The notes: generated by a model from the sequence alone, not told the origin. 64,000 nucleotides of DNA from Bacillus sp. V2I10 (GCF_030817055.1 NZ_JAUSYV010000001.1:5046001-5110000), one strand, 5' to 3'. Shown: positions 1 to 8,455, numbered from the stretch's first letter. Translations and numbers: made by a program.

Positions 1-585
1 CTGAATCGTTACATCAAGTGCAGTTGTCGGCTCATCGGCTATCAGCACCTTCGGATCACAGATCATCGCCATCGCAATCATGACACGCTGCCTCATACCT
101 CCGGACAGCTGATGGGGATATTCTCCGTATAACTCCTCAGGTCTTGGCAGTCCTACCAGCTTTAGAATTTGAATGACCCGGTCCTTTGCCTGTTTTTTAG
201 TTAAGTTCTGATGAACACGAAGTGACTCTTCAAGCTGGTTGCCTATTTTAAATAATGGATTAAGCGAAGTCATTGGCTCCTGAAAGACCATCGCAATTTC
301 ATTTCCGCGCATTTTCCGGAGTGCTTTTTCATTCAGCTTCAGAAGATCCTTCCCTTGAAACAGCACTTCTCCTGTAAGCTTTGATGTTTTCTTTGGCAAT
401 AGCCCCATAATTGAAAGCGAAGTCACACTTTTTCCGCATCCCGATTCTCCTACAATTCCTAAAACTTCTCCCTTATGTACGTCAAAGTGAATGGAATCCA
501 CAACACGCGTTTCTTCTTTGCTTTGCATAAATGTAATGCTTAAATCCCTGATTTCTAAAATTTTTTCCCGTGTCAGACCGTTCAC
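1..585 (-). CDS. Oligopeptide/dipeptide ABC transporter ATP-binding protein (OppD/DppD-like), 3' end outside window
   Basis: This is the N-terminal ~195 residues of a nucleotide-binding subunit that powers peptide import at the inner face of the membrane. Reading the minus strand shows Walker A (GESGCGKS), a Q-loop region (MVFQEPMTSLNP), the signature LSGGMRQR and Walker B/D-loop (LIADEPTTALDVTIQ), after which the window ends. The MTSLNP wording after the Q-loop and the LSGGMRQR form are typical of OppD/DppD/AppD proteins. The GTG at 585 is the best start I can see, but its Shine-Dalgarno is poor. An in-frame stop lies a little upstream, so the start cannot be far off. Partner permeases and the binding protein must lie outside the window. 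Confidence 0.85.
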   Translation of the reverse strand, partial: MNGLTREKILEIRDLSITFMQSKEETRVVDSIHFDVHKGEVLGIVGESGCGKSVTSLSIMGLLPKKTSKLTGEVLFQGKDLLKLNEKALRKMRGNEIAMVFQEPMTSLNPLFKIGNQLEESLRVHQNLTKKQAKDRVIQILKLVGLPRPEELYGEYPHQLSGGMRQRVMIAMAMICDPKVLIADEPTTALDVTIQ

Positions 586-808
586 CCCCAGTGAGGATAC
601 TCTTTTTCCAACAACTTAAAACATATGATGTCGGATCATCCTCTATGCTTTCTCATGATATTTCTGTAAGATACTATTCAAAATACAAAAAAATTGGATA
701 TGTACAAATTATAGACTAAATATTCCAAATATTAAAATAGTCCTTTGTACCTAAATAGTTTTATTACATTACTTTGATAAAGTGATTATGTTAATTAAAT
801 TCATGTCC

Positions 809-839
809 TTTGAAGCACTTTTGAAGCATTTTTGAAGCA
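809..839. repeat. Three tandem 11-bp direct repeats (TTTGAAGCA)
   Basis: TTTGAAGCA occurs at 809, 820 and 831, exactly 11 bp apart, so all copies face the same side of the helix. The rest of 586-934 is AT-rich, with no gene visible. It should hold the promoter of the Opp-type operon, which reads leftward. Helix-phased direct repeats are typical of sites for OmpR/PhoP-type regulators, but no regulator can be named from this motif. Confidence 0.5.
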
Positions 840-868
840 AAAAAAAGAGCAATCCCGAAAGGATTGCT
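838..868 (-). terminator. Rho-independent terminator of ygaD
   Basis: AGCAATCC-CGAAA-GGATTGCT hairpin, followed on the minus strand by a T-rich tract (TCTTTTTTTT). It lies 67 bp beyond the ygaD stop. Confidence 0.85.
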
Positions 869-934
869 TATTTTACTTATTATGGAATTCTTTTTTCCTA
901 AAGATATGATTTTATTATGATAGAAAAACATGGA

Positions 935-2677
935 CTAATCTAATTGCTGAATCTGGAATAGAGAATAATAATGGCCTTGTTTCTCCATTAGCTCAGAATG
1001 AGTCCCCTGTTCTGCAATTTTCCCGTTTTCTACGACAACAATTTTATCAGCATGTGTAATGGTTGAAAGACGATGAGCTACGATAAACGTAGTTCTGTCC
1101 TGAGCAAGCTTCTCCAGCGCTTCCTGTATGAGGTGCTCGCTTTCCAAATCAAGAGCTGACGTTGCTTCATCTAGAACAAGAATTGGAGGATTCTTTAAGA
1201 AAACTCTTGCAATGGCAAGTCTTTGTCTTTGGCCGCCTGAAAGCTTAACACCGCGTTCACCGACTTTTGTATCATAGCCATCAGGAAAGCCTAAAATGAA
1301 ATCATGGGCGTTAGCTGCTCTTGCGGCTTCAAACACTTCTTCATCCGTTGCTCCAGGCTTGCCGATCAGAATATTTTCTTTAACAGTCTGACTGAATAAA
1401 AACGTATCCTGCATAACCATACCAATTTGATCTCTCAGGCTTTGAGCCCGGTAGTCTCTGATATCAATCCCATCAAGAAGAATGCGCCCTTCTGAAACAT
1501 CGTAAAAACGCGGAATCAAGCTGATGAAGGTGGATTTTCCGCCTCCGCTCATGCCTACTAAGGCAATCGTTTCCCCTCTGTTCACTTTTAACGAGATATG
1601 ATCAAGGATCATCGGTTCTTTCTCGCCATATTTGAACGACACCTCTTCAAATTCAATTGTTCCATTTACCGCTTTTGCTTCGATAGCATTCGGTTTGTCT
1701 GTGATATCGTACTCTTCATCAATTAGTTCAAACACACGGTCCATGGATGCCAGGGCCTGAGTGAGAGTAGTTGAAGACGTAACAAGACGTCTGAGCGGAT
1801 TATAAAGCTGATCAATATAAGCAATAAATGCTACCATTGTCCCAACTGTCATGTTCCCATGAATAACTTGATAGGCTGCATATGATATAACAAGCAGGGG
1901 GGCAACATCCGTAATTGTATTCACAACAGCAAACGTCTTAGCATTCCAGCTTGTATGATCGAGTGCTTTCGTTAAAAAGTTATGGTTTTCTTTATCAAAT
2001 TCAGCCTGCTCATGTTCTTCAATGGCAAAGCTGCGGATGACAGGCATCCCCTGAACTCGCTCATGAAGATGTCCCTGCACCTGCGCCAGAGCTTGAGATC
2101 GGACTCTAGTCAGATATCTCAGCTTTCCGTAAAAGTACTTAACAGAAAAGCCGTAAAGAGGAAACAGAATGATTGATACCAGTGTAAGTTTGATATCCAT
2201 TGTAAACATGATGATCACTGCGATCACGATTGTAAAAATATCAAGCCATACGTTCATTAGACCGGTGATGACAAAGTTTTTCGTTTGTTCAACATCGTTG
2301 ATGATCCTCGAGATAATTTCTCCCGCTCTTGTGTTTGCATAGTAGCGGAGACTGAGTTTTTGCAGATGTGTAAACAGGCTGTCCCTTATATCATAAAGGA
2401 TTTTGCTGCCTGTCCATTGTGCAAAATATTGGCGATAATATTCAATTGGCGGCCTGACTATAAGGAAAATGGCGAACATGATTCCCATTATTGTCAGCAG
2501 CTTTGCCGTTTTTTCATCAGCTGACATTTTTCCGCCTAATATATCATCTACTACATACTTAAGCAGCAGTGGTGTTAATAAAGGAATAGAGAATTTTATA
2601 ATTCCAATTAGGATCGTTCCTGCTATTTGAAATTTATATGGTTTGACGAATTTCATGTAACGTTTTACAGAACTCAA
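935..2677 (-). CDS. ygaD: YgaD-type ABC exporter (fused TMD-NBD half-transporter)
   Basis: This is a 580-residue half-transporter of the MsbA/LmrA/YgaD class, expected to work as a homodimer in the cytoplasmic membrane; its substrate is unknown. Six hydrophobic segments fill residues ~15-305. The ATPase domain follows, with Walker A GMSGGGKST, signature LSGGQRQRLA, Walker B ILVLDEATSALD and the H-loop IVAHRLST. I chose the TTG at 2677 because GGGGGAGA sits 9 bp before it, and the product then begins SSVKRYMKFVKPYK like B. subtilis YgaD. An ATG at 2731 lacks a ribosome site and would add 18 non-homologous residues. The gene is followed by its own terminator and lies beside ygaC, as in B. subtilis. 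Confidence 0.93.
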   Translation of the reverse strand: MSSVKRYMKFVKPYKFQIAGTILIGIIKFSIPLLTPLLLKYVVDDILGGKMSADEKTAKLLTIMGIMFAIFLIVRPPIEYYRQYFAQWTGSKILYDIRDSLFTHLQKLSLRYYANTRAGEIISRIINDVEQTKNFVITGLMNVWLDIFTIVIAVIIMFTMDIKLTLVSIILFPLYGFSVKYFYGKLRYLTRVRSQALAQVQGHLHERVQGMPVIRSFAIEEHEQAEFDKENHNFLTKALDHTSWNAKTFAVVNTITDVAPLLVISYAAYQVIHGNMTVGTMVAFIAYIDQLYNPLRRLVTSSTTLTQALASMDRVFELIDEEYDITDKPNAIEAKAVNGTIEFEEVSFKYGEKEPMILDHISLKVNRGETIALVGMSGGGKSTFISLIPRFYDVSEGRILLDGIDIRDYRAQSLRDQIGMVMQDTFLFSQTVKENILIGKPGATDEEVFEAARAANAHDFILGFPDGYDTKVGERGVKLSGGQRQRLAIARVFLKNPPILVLDEATSALDLESEHLIQEALEKLAQDRTTFIVAHRLSTITHADKIVVVENGKIAEQGTHSELMEKQGHYYSLFQIQQLD

Positions 2678-2775
2678 GGGCCTTTGTCTCCCCCTTTCTT
2701 TGTCTATTTTGCGCGAAGCAGAGCATCTCATTCCCGCCTCTGCAGCGCATGATTGGATTTAGAAAATATCCCGGC

Positions 2776-2807
2776 AAAAAGAATAAGCCTGTTTATCAAA
2801 CAGGCTT
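2776..2807 (-). terminator. Terminator of the ygaC-type gene
   Basis: AAGCCTGTTT-ATC-AAACAGGCTT stem-loop, followed on the minus strand by ATTCTTTTTG. It lies between the stop at 2864 and ygaD. Confidence 0.75.
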
Positions 2808-2863
2808 TCAGGTTGTACATCCCCAAATCTGCTATCTAAGTGGAAGTCTGAACGGATAACAAA

Positions 2864-3394
2864 TCATTTTACATGTGTTAAATAACGTTCATACCACACA
2901 TCGATAAATTCTGCTGAGAACGGACCTTTTTGCTGTCTGATCCAGCGCAGCAATTTTTCAAGGTTGCTCTTTAAAATTAGATCGATGACATCAGGATAAT
3001 TCATTTTTTTACGGTGATATTCATATTCATCTTCATCTAAGATGATATAGGTCATATCAGGAAAAATTTTAACATCAAGGTCATAATCTATGTATTTCAG
3101 CGCTTCATCATCCCATGCGAATGGCGAGCTTATGTTGCAATAATAATAAATGCCATCTTCCCGGATCATGCCTATTACGTTAAACCAGTACTTAGTATGA
3201 AAGTAACAAATGGCAGGTTCACGGGTAATCCAGGTTCGGCCATCGGATTCTGTCACAACCGTCCTGTCATTTCCGCCGATAATACAATGCTGACTAGCCT
3301 TTAATACTGTTGTTTCATCCCAAATTCGGTGAATATGCCCATCATGTTTGTAGCTATGAATTTGTATGTTATCTCCTTCCTTGGGAAATCCCAT
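2864..3394 (-). CDS. ygaC: Nucleoside tri-/diphosphatase of the DUF402 family (YgaC/NtdP)
   Basis: The product is 176 residues, which is the usual length of the YgaC/Sa1684 (Ntdp) family. Members hydrolyse nucleoside tri- and diphosphates in the cytoplasm using divalent cations; that activity is known from the family, not from this sequence. The protein has the DUF402 signature stretch with acidic, aromatic-rich segments (FAWDDEALKYIDYDLDV and IILDEDEYEYH at ~105-140), where the Asp/Glu metal ligands lie. The start at 3394 has AAGGAGATAAC-like spacing and no competing ATG. The gene is flanked by ygaB and ygaD in the conserved yga order and carries its own terminator. Confidence 0.9.
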   Translation of the reverse strand: MGFPKEGDNIQIHSYKHDGHIHRIWDETTVLKASQHCIIGGNDRTVVTESDGRTWITREPAICYFHTKYWFNVIGMIREDGIYYYCNISSPFAWDDEALKYIDYDLDVKIFPDMTYIILDEDEYEYHRKKMNYPDVIDLILKSNLEKLLRWIRQQKGPFSAEFIDVWYERYLTHVK

Positions 3395-3487
3395 TTTACT
3401 CCCCTACTTTCCGTATAGCCGCTTTGCTGAAAGAGCAAAGATCTTCAACTAATTGTTTTTACTATTATACCGTTTGCAGGAAAAAAA

Positions 3488-3525
3488 AGAAAATAAAAGA
3501 GCCGCCCTGAGGTTTTGGGAGACTC
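3488..3525 (-). terminator. Probable terminator of ygaB
   Basis: Imperfect stem GAGTCTCCC / GGGCGGCTC read on the minus strand, with one G-T wobble and one mismatch. It is followed by TTTTATTTTCTTTTTTTT and lies just beyond the ygaB stop. Confidence 0.65.
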
Positions 3526-3538
3526 TCGAAATAGCCCT

Positions 3539-3793
3539 TTATTTGCTTAATGGCAGAACAGCCTGATAAGAAAGAATCACCTCTTCTGTCTGCTTTTCAA
3601 ACACTTTCTGAATCATATACAGTTCATCCTTCATAAAGTCAATCTCTGACTCAATCTCCTTGCATTTTATTTCATCCGGAAGATTGCTCAGCTGCTCCTT
3701 TAACTGCTGACATCTCTCAATTTCAGATTGCAGGCACAGCAGCTTTTCCATCGTCTGGAGCTGATTGCCGACTAATTGATCAAAATCTTTCAA
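3539..3793 (-). CDS. ygaB: YgaB-family coiled-coil protein
   Basis: This is a small soluble protein of 84 residues, the same length as B. subtilis YgaB, and its function is unknown. The sequence is charged and helical, with heptad-like spacing of Leu/Met across most of its length, and it ends in a short tail. I start at the TTG at 3793 because AGAGAGGTG lies 8 bp upstream and the product then begins LKDFDQLVGNQ, matching the family start. The ATG at 3859 would add 22 residues unlike the family and has no clear ribosome site. The gene sits between ygaC and sspE as in B. subtilis. Confidence 0.8.
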   Translation of the reverse strand: MKDFDQLVGNQLQTMEKLLCLQSEIERCQQLKEQLSNLPDEIKCKEIESEIDFMKDELYMIQKVFEKQTEEVILSYQAVLPLSK

Positions 3794-4122
3794 TCCAACT
3801 ACACCTCTCTCTTCTGTCTTGCTGATTTGTACACATACTTTTTCTTCTTCATAAATCATTTTCCTTTGACTTTATATGTTGAGGAATAAGAGGTTTTGTC
3901 GGATACAGAATAGTGTCTTTCGGCACGTTATAGATACATGATTTTCGTTTGTATCCAATAAATTAGGGAAACGTTAAACAGCCTGAATTTATCGATATAT
4001 ACGAAGGATGTATTTTGCGGGTGAATCTACTCATCTTGTGGGGAAGTGCGGAAGGTTACATTGTAGGGCCAGCTGACCGCTGATCAAGTTAAACGAGCTT
4101 CAACGTTAAATAAAAATAGAAA
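3794..4122. other. Non-coding stretch between ygaB and sspE
   Basis: About 330 bp with no convincing reading frame or structured element. It presumably contains the ygaB promoter on the minus strand. I see nothing else to support a call. Confidence 0.5.
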
Positions 4123-4153
4123 AGACACTTCTTCTCACAAGGAAGAAGTGTCT
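4123..4153 (-). terminator. Terminator of sspE
   Basis: A perfect 12-bp stem (AGACACTTCTTC / GAAGAAGTGTCT) has T-rich tracts on both strands and lies 30 bp beyond the sspE stop. Confidence 0.85.
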
Positions 4154-4182
4154 CTTTTTAAGCTGTTTTTAAATTAAGAGTT

Positions 4183-4359
4183 TTATTTTTTCTTAGCTTC
4201 AGCTTGTTGATTTTGTTTTTTCACTTGTTGAGCATCTGTTTCGCTAGCGAACTCAGCTCCGAATTGTTGTTGACCTTGTGCAGCTTGAGCGTTTTGTTGT
4301 CTTACTTGTTGTACGTTTGTGCCAGCTTGAGCTTTGTTTGGTTGTTGTTGATTTGCCAT
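4183..4359 (-). CDS. sspE: Gamma-type small acid-soluble spore protein, short single-site form
   Basis: This 58-residue Gln/Ala/Asn-rich protein is stored in the forespore and degraded at germination to supply amino acids. It shows the gamma-SASP repeat wording (VQQVRQQNAQAAQGQQQFG) followed by EFASETDAQQVKKQNQQAE, the site cut by the germination protease. B. subtilis SspE is about 84 residues with two such cleavage segments; here there is only one, so the protein has a shorter repeat body. The ATG at 4359 has a near-perfect GGAGGTGA five bases upstream; the ATG at 4386 would place the start before the ribosome site. A sigma-G-like promoter lies immediately upstream. Confidence 0.92.
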   Translation of the reverse strand: MANQQQPNKAQAGTNVQQVRQQNAQAAQGQQQFGAEFASETDAQQVKKQNQQAEAKKK

Positions 4360-4380
4360 GATTATCACCTCCACGAAATA

Positions 4381-4411
4381 TATCATGTCCCGGAGGTGAA
4401 ATTAATATCCA
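4381..4411 (-). promoter_or_regulatory. Sigma-G/F-type promoter of sspE
   Basis: On the minus strand TGGATA (4411-4406) and CATGATA (4387-4381) are separated by 18 bp. This is close to the forespore consensus TGAATA / CATACTA. The predicted transcript starts only about 20 nt before the start codon. Confidence 0.7.
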
Positions 4412-4457
4412 AAGTTTTTAATTTTATTTTTGATTTTTGTGGTTCAATTTTTTCTTT

Positions 4458-5210
4458 TTACATCAGGAGGGAACGTCCGCCATCCACGATAATGGTCTGT
4501 CCTCTGATCATCGATGCCTGGTCTGAAACGAGAAATTCAACGGCATCAACCATATCTTCCATATCCACCATACGTCCTGCAGGAGTCATTCTTCTCGCAT
4601 CAGCAAGCAGTTCCTCGCGGTTTGGAAAATGCTTCAGTGCTTCTGTATCAACAGCTCCACCTGAAACAGCATTCACCACAATATTTTTTGATGCAAGCTC
4701 GACTGCCAGGTAGCGTGTCAAAGATTCGAGTGCAGCCTTTGATACTCCAACAGTGGTGTAATTTTCAAGAACGCGGATCGAACCTAAAGAACTGATGCTG
4801 ACAATTGTTCCTCCGCCATTTTTCTCCATTCTCTTCGCAGCTTCCTGAGCACAGAATAAAAGAGCCTTGCTGTTAATATCCATTGTCCAGTCCCAGTGGC
4901 TTTCTTCAAGCTCCATTAATGGTCTTAATACACCTGATGCAGCATTGTTTACAAATATATCTAAACGGCCGAAGGTTTCATCTATTTCGGCAAACATCTC
5001 TTTAATTTTTTCAGGTTTTCCTACGTTTGCTTTTACTACAAGCGCCTTTACGCCAAGCGCTTCAATTTCTTCTGCTGTCTGAAGAGCTGCACCTTTGCTT
5101 CTGGCATAATTGATGACAATATTGTATCCCTGCTTAGCAAGACGGAGTGCGATTGCTTTCCCGATTCCGCGGCTGCTTCCTGTAATTAGAGCTGTTTTGT
5201 TCTGGTTCAT
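4458..5210 (-). CDS. fabL: Enoyl-[acyl-carrier-protein] reductase III
   Basis: FabL reduces the trans-2-enoyl-ACP double bond with NADPH in the last step of each fatty-acid elongation cycle, in the cytosol. The 250-residue protein is a short-chain dehydrogenase with the N-terminal glycine motif TGSSRGIGKA, NNAASG at ~90, a catalytic Ser region VSISSLGS and a YTTVGVSK motif. The Tyr-x6-Lys spacing separates enoyl reductases from ordinary SDRs, which have Tyr-x3-Lys. The C-terminal KHFPNREELLADA stretch is FabL-like. It matches B. subtilis YgaA/FabL in length and position next to sspE. The start has AGGAGATGT seven bases upstream. Confidence 0.93.
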   Translation of the reverse strand: MNQNKTALITGSSRGIGKAIALRLAKQGYNIVINYARSKGAALQTAEEIEALGVKALVVKANVGKPEKIKEMFAEIDETFGRLDIFVNNAASGVLRPLMELEESHWDWTMDINSKALLFCAQEAAKRMEKNGGGTIVSISSLGSIRVLENYTTVGVSKAALESLTRYLAVELASKNIVVNAVSGGAVDTEALKHFPNREELLADARRMTPAGRMVDMEDMVDAVEFLVSDQASMIRGQTIIVDGGRSLLM

Positions 5211-5298
5211 TTTTACATCTCCTTATTTGCTGTTAATCGTATAGTTGCCTATATTGTATCAAACAATAGGACAAGCGAGTAGTAGAGGAGGATTGCTT

Positions 5299-5523
5299 AT
5301 GTATGTAGGCCGTGATATGACTGAATTATCCATGATGTCCATCCATGAGTGGAAGGACAATGAATTAGCTTACTTTCATCATGGACTTCAGCAAATGATG
5401 CTTTATTTAAACGCCGAAGGGCAAACAATACACCGTGAGATCATACAGGAAATTGAAGAACGGGGCGGTTTAAAACGCAATGAAGCTGATTACACACACG
5501 GGACAAAAATAAGCTATGACTAA
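5299..5523 (+). CDS. yfhS: YfhS family protein
   Basis: This is a 74-residue acidic cytosolic protein, the same length as B. subtilis YfhS, which has been linked with sporulation but has no known biochemical activity. It has a conserved-looking MTELSMMSIHEWKDNE segment near the N-terminus and a C-terminal charged helix. The ATG at 5299 is chosen over one 54 bp upstream because GAGGAGG lies seven bases before it. The gene is transcribed away from fabL and ends at its own terminator. Confidence 0.85.
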   Translation: MYVGRDMTELSMMSIHEWKDNELAYFHHGLQQMMLYLNAEGQTIHREIIQEIEERGGLKRNEADYTHGTKISYD

Positions 5524-5530
5524 CACGAAT

Positions 5531-5563
5531 CGGCCGTTAAACAGGCCGGTTTTGTGTGTTTTT
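5531..5563 (+). terminator. Terminator of yfhS
   Basis: CGGCC-GTTAAACA-GGCCG stem followed by GTTTTGTGTGTTTTT, 8 bp past the yfhS stop. Confidence 0.7.
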
Positions 5564-5689
5564 AAATGGCGCATATCAATTTATTTGTTCACGCGTTAAA
5601 ACTTCTTTCTCTGTAAATTATGTAATTATGTGAATTATTGGAAACTCACACAAATTTCTGCACACTCTCACCCGTTTTTATCAAAAACA

Positions 5690-6778
5690 TTACTGAAGTG
5701 ACATCTGATAAATCTTCTGATGTGAAACAGGAAACGCGTATCTCTGCATTTCAGTTTCTGTCACTTTTACAAGATCTTTATAGCTGCTGCCAGGTTTAAG
5801 CTGACCGGTATAGACGGAAATGTTCCAGACTAAATGAGAAAATATATGCTGAATGGTGCCTGTAAGCGGCTCAAGCTCAGCATCTGTCTCATATTCATCA
5901 TTCAGGAAATTCACAAGCTGTTCTTTTTGCGAGACGATGTCAATCGATGTTTCACAGTTTGGAAACTCCCATAAATTAGCGAGAAGTCCTGAAGAATTGC
6001 GTTTATGGATGTAATAATGGCCATCTTCATCTTTCAGAACGGCAGCGGCCATAGTGACTTGTTTAGGCTTTTTCTTCTTGCTTTTGACAGGGAGTTCTCT
6101 TTGCACACCTTCATGGAACGCGTGGCAATGCTCTCTGACAGGGCACATAAGACATGTTGGTGACGTCGGGGTGCAAATAATCGCGCCAAGCTCCATTAAT
6201 GCCTGATTAAATTCTGAAGGCTGTTCCTTTGAGATTACCTCATATAGAATGTTTTCAAAAATCTTGCGGGTTTTTGGCTTTGCGATATCCTCCCAAATAG
6301 ATAGAATACGCGACATCACTCTCATCACATTTCCATCTACTGCAGGCTCCGGCACGTTATAGGCAATGCTCAAAATGGCCCCTTTTGTATAAGGACCCAC
6401 TCCTTTTAGTTTACTGATCTCCTCAGGTGTATCAGGTACAATGCCCCCGTAGCTGCTCATGACCTCTTTAACAGCTGAATGCAAGTTGCGTACTCTTGAA
6501 TAATAGCCAAGTCCCTCCCACGCTTTCAGAACATCTTCTTCATCCGCATCAGCCAGGGCTTCAAGTGTCGGGAACTTTTCTGTAAAGGCAAGAAAATACG
6601 GAATAACTGTATCAACTCTTGTCTGCTGAAGCATAATTTCAGATACCCATATTTTATAAGGATCCTGATTAAGTCTCCAAGGCAGATCTCTTTTCTCAAG
6701 CAAATACCACGAAATTAAATCTTTTCTAAATTCGTCTATATTCAATGAATGTAAATTTTTATCAATTGAGTCGAGCAT
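5690..6778 (-). CDS. mutY: A/G-specific adenine DNA glycosylase
   Basis: MutY removes adenine mispaired with 8-oxoguanine and so prevents G:C to T:A mutation. The 362-residue protein has the catalytic N-terminal part with WVSEIMLQQTRVDTV, the helix-hairpin-helix LKGVGPYTKGAI and the catalytic Asp in AVDGNVMRV. Next comes the iron-sulphur loop, with four Cys spaced C-x6-C-x2-C-x5-C at ~205-222. A NUDIX-like domain from ~245 recognises 8-oxoG. The length is normal and all key residues are present. It corresponds to B. subtilis yfhQ and lies between yfhS and yfhP as expected. Confidence 0.96.
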   Translation of the reverse strand: MLDSIDKNLHSLNIDEFRKDLISWYLLEKRDLPWRLNQDPYKIWVSEIMLQQTRVDTVIPYFLAFTEKFPTLEALADADEEDVLKAWEGLGYYSRVRNLHSAVKEVMSSYGGIVPDTPEEISKLKGVGPYTKGAILSIAYNVPEPAVDGNVMRVMSRILSIWEDIAKPKTRKIFENILYEVISKEQPSEFNQALMELGAIICTPTSPTCLMCPVREHCHAFHEGVQRELPVKSKKKKPKQVTMAAAVLKDEDGHYYIHKRNSSGLLANLWEFPNCETSIDIVSQKEQLVNFLNDEYETDAELEPLTGTIQHIFSHLVWNISVYTGQLKPGSSYKDLVKVTETEMQRYAFPVSHQKIYQMSLQ

Positions 6779-6853
6779 ATTTAAATATCCTCCGTATGTT
6801 ATTTTTATAGGAAATTTGGGAAAATAGATGGTAGGCTTTCATTTGTTTCAACT

Positions 6854-6950
6854 AAGAAAAACGCAAGCCCCGTTTTTCGCAGGCATGACAGATCCGTTCT
6901 GGCCGAGAAGTTGGGCGATGGAGCTAGACACCAATGCGCAAAAATTTCTA
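6854..6950 (+). repeat. Interspersed structured repeat, shortened copy A
   Basis: This copy shares its 5' block (AAAACGCAAGC), its 3' block (ATCCGTTCTGGCCGAG then GGCGATGGAGCTAGA) and its tail GCGCAAAAATTTC with the copy at 42468. It lacks the central hairpin arms. It lies in the mutY-yfhP intergenic gap, with no transposase nearby. Confidence 0.75.
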
Positions 6951-7109
6951 GTTCTTATTTCTTAAAAAATCATACAGCATTCGCCGCAAATTAAAAAGGG
7001 GCAGGCATGCCTTCTCACATAAACCATAATAATCAGTAATGTATCCTATAAAATAAAGGGATGAGAAAACCTTATTTCATCATAAGATAGTGACAGGAGG
7101 TTTTAATGA

Positions 7110-8090
7110 GTGGATACAGGCACACATGTTGTGATGGGTATTGCTCTTGGCGGGCTTGCAACACTTGATCCCTCAGTAGGCACAGATCCTGTGACTGCAC
7201 AGGCCGTTATGATCGGAGCCATTGCAGGGTCTCAGGCACCCGATCTTGATACCGTATTAAAATTTAGAAATAACGCTAAATATATTCGCAATCACCGTGG
7301 GATTACTCACTCTATACCTGCTGTAATTCTTTGGTCCGTTTTGATTACTGCTCTTTTGTACTGGATCTTCCCGCGGGCTGATTTGCTGCATTTGGCCATA
7401 TGGACCACAGTCGCTGTTGTACTTCATGTATTTGTTGATATTTTTAATGCCTACGGAACCCAGGCACTTCGCCCATTTTCACAAAAGTGGATCGCACTTG
7501 GCATGATCAATACCTTTGATCCAATCTTGTTCTTGATTTATACAGCAGGAATTGTGGTTTGGATATTTGGAGCACCTGCAGGCTATACATTTTTAACAGT
7601 CTTTATCGTTGCGTTCGGGTACTACATTCTCAGATTTATTATGAAGAGAAGAATTGTTCATAAAATTCATGCGAAATATGGCGATGTAGAAAAAATCATT
7701 ATTTCCCCAACGATGAAATTCAGAAAATGGCGGATCGCGATCATTTCAAAAAACCATTACTACGTGGGACGTTCACTTAATAATGAACTGACAATCCTTG
7801 ATGAATATGAACGGGTTCCCGTACCTCAAACAGATGTTATTAAAGCTGCTGAACGGGATGAAAATATTTCTGCGTTCTTATCTTTCTCCCCTGTTTACAG
7901 GTGGGAGGTTGACGAATACACAGACCATTACGAGGTGAAATTTATCGACTTGCGCTACCGGAGCAAAGGGCATTACCCCTTTGTTGCCATCGTTCAGCTC
8001 GATCAGGATTTAAACATTGTCAGTTCGTATACAGGCTGGATATTCAGCGAGGAAAAGCTCAGAAAAAAATTAGATCTTCTTCCCGAATAA
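7110..8090 (+). CDS. yfhP: YfhP-type membrane-bound metal-dependent hydrolase (DUF457/YdjM family)
   Basis: This 326-residue polytopic membrane protein belongs to the YfhP/YdjM group, which are predicted metal-dependent hydrolases. The substrate is unknown. The N-terminal half has GTHVVMGIALGG, PDLDT and NHRGITHS motifs; their His/Asp residues are the expected metal ligands. Several transmembrane helices follow up to ~190, then a soluble C-terminal half. The GTG at 7110 is the start: AGGAGG lies nine bases before it, and the ATG four bases upstream is out of frame. It is convergent with yfhJ, sharing a terminator. Confidence 0.88.
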   Translation: MDTGTHVVMGIALGGLATLDPSVGTDPVTAQAVMIGAIAGSQAPDLDTVLKFRNNAKYIRNHRGITHSIPAVILWSVLITALLYWIFPRADLLHLAIWTTVAVVLHVFVDIFNAYGTQALRPFSQKWIALGMINTFDPILFLIYTAGIVVWIFGAPAGYTFLTVFIVAFGYYILRFIMKRRIVHKIHAKYGDVEKIIISPTMKFRKWRIAIISKNHYYVGRSLNNELTILDEYERVPVPQTDVIKAAERDENISAFLSFSPVYRWEVDEYTDHYEVKFIDLRYRSKGHYPFVAIVQLDQDLNIVSSYTGWIFSEEKLRKKLDLLPE

Positions 8091-8092
8091 AT

Positions 8093-8126
8093 AAAAAACT
8101 TGGCCCCAATCGGAGCCAAGTTTTTT
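8093..8126. terminator. Bidirectional terminator between yfhP and yfhJ
   Basis: A perfect 12-bp stem AAAAAACTTGGC / GCCAAGTTTTTT has A and T runs on the two sides, so it can stop transcription from both converging genes. It overlaps the yfhJ stop codon. Confidence 0.85.
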
Positions 8127-8394
8127 AATGCAGCAAATGATCATCATCATTCAGTAAATGCTTGTATTTAGGATTTGTTGCTAAAAACTCATGCAAATGC
8201 TCACCGTAGTTGGTAATCCATTGCGTCACTATTTTCTCCGTTACATTTTTTCCGCGGTACTTTTCGCCGGCTTTGGCGTATGTTGCTTCAAAATCCTCCC
8301 AGAGGAGTTCAATCCAGGTGCGGGCTTTTTCAAAGCTTAAGGACGGATTTTTTTCCATCAGCAGCTTAGTTAAACGTTCATAATATGTTTCCAT
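8125..8394 (-). CDS. yfhJ: YfhJ family (WVELL) protein
   Basis: This small cytosolic protein of 89 residues has an unknown function. It carries the segment TWIELLWEDFEATYAKAG that defines the YfhJ/WVELL family and an acidic, His-containing C-terminus (NDDDHLLH). AGGGGTGATG precedes the ATG at 8394. It is divergent from sspK, as in B. subtilis, so the pair is separated by a short promoter region. Confidence 0.85.
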   Translation of the reverse strand: METYYERLTKLLMEKNPSLSFEKARTWIELLWEDFEATYAKAGEKYRGKNVTEKIVTQWITNYGEHLHEFLATNPKYKHLLNDDDHLLH

Positions 8395-8424
8395 TTTTCA
8401 TCACCCCTGAGGCATTGATTCATG

Positions 8425-8455
8425 CTTATAGTTTTAGCTGCAGCATCACATACTA
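8425..8455 (+). promoter_or_regulatory. Sigma-G-type promoter of sspK
   Basis: CATACTA at 8449-8455 is a perfect match to the sigma-G -10 consensus. CTTATA at 8425-8430, 18 bp upstream, is a weak -35. It lies about 50 bp before the sspK start. Confidence 0.6.

Noticed and set aside
4366..4398. Hairpin CACCTCC/GGAGGTG hiding the sspE ribosome site
   Set aside because: The upstream half falls inside the spacer of the sigma-G-type promoter, so it should not be transcribed into the sspE message.
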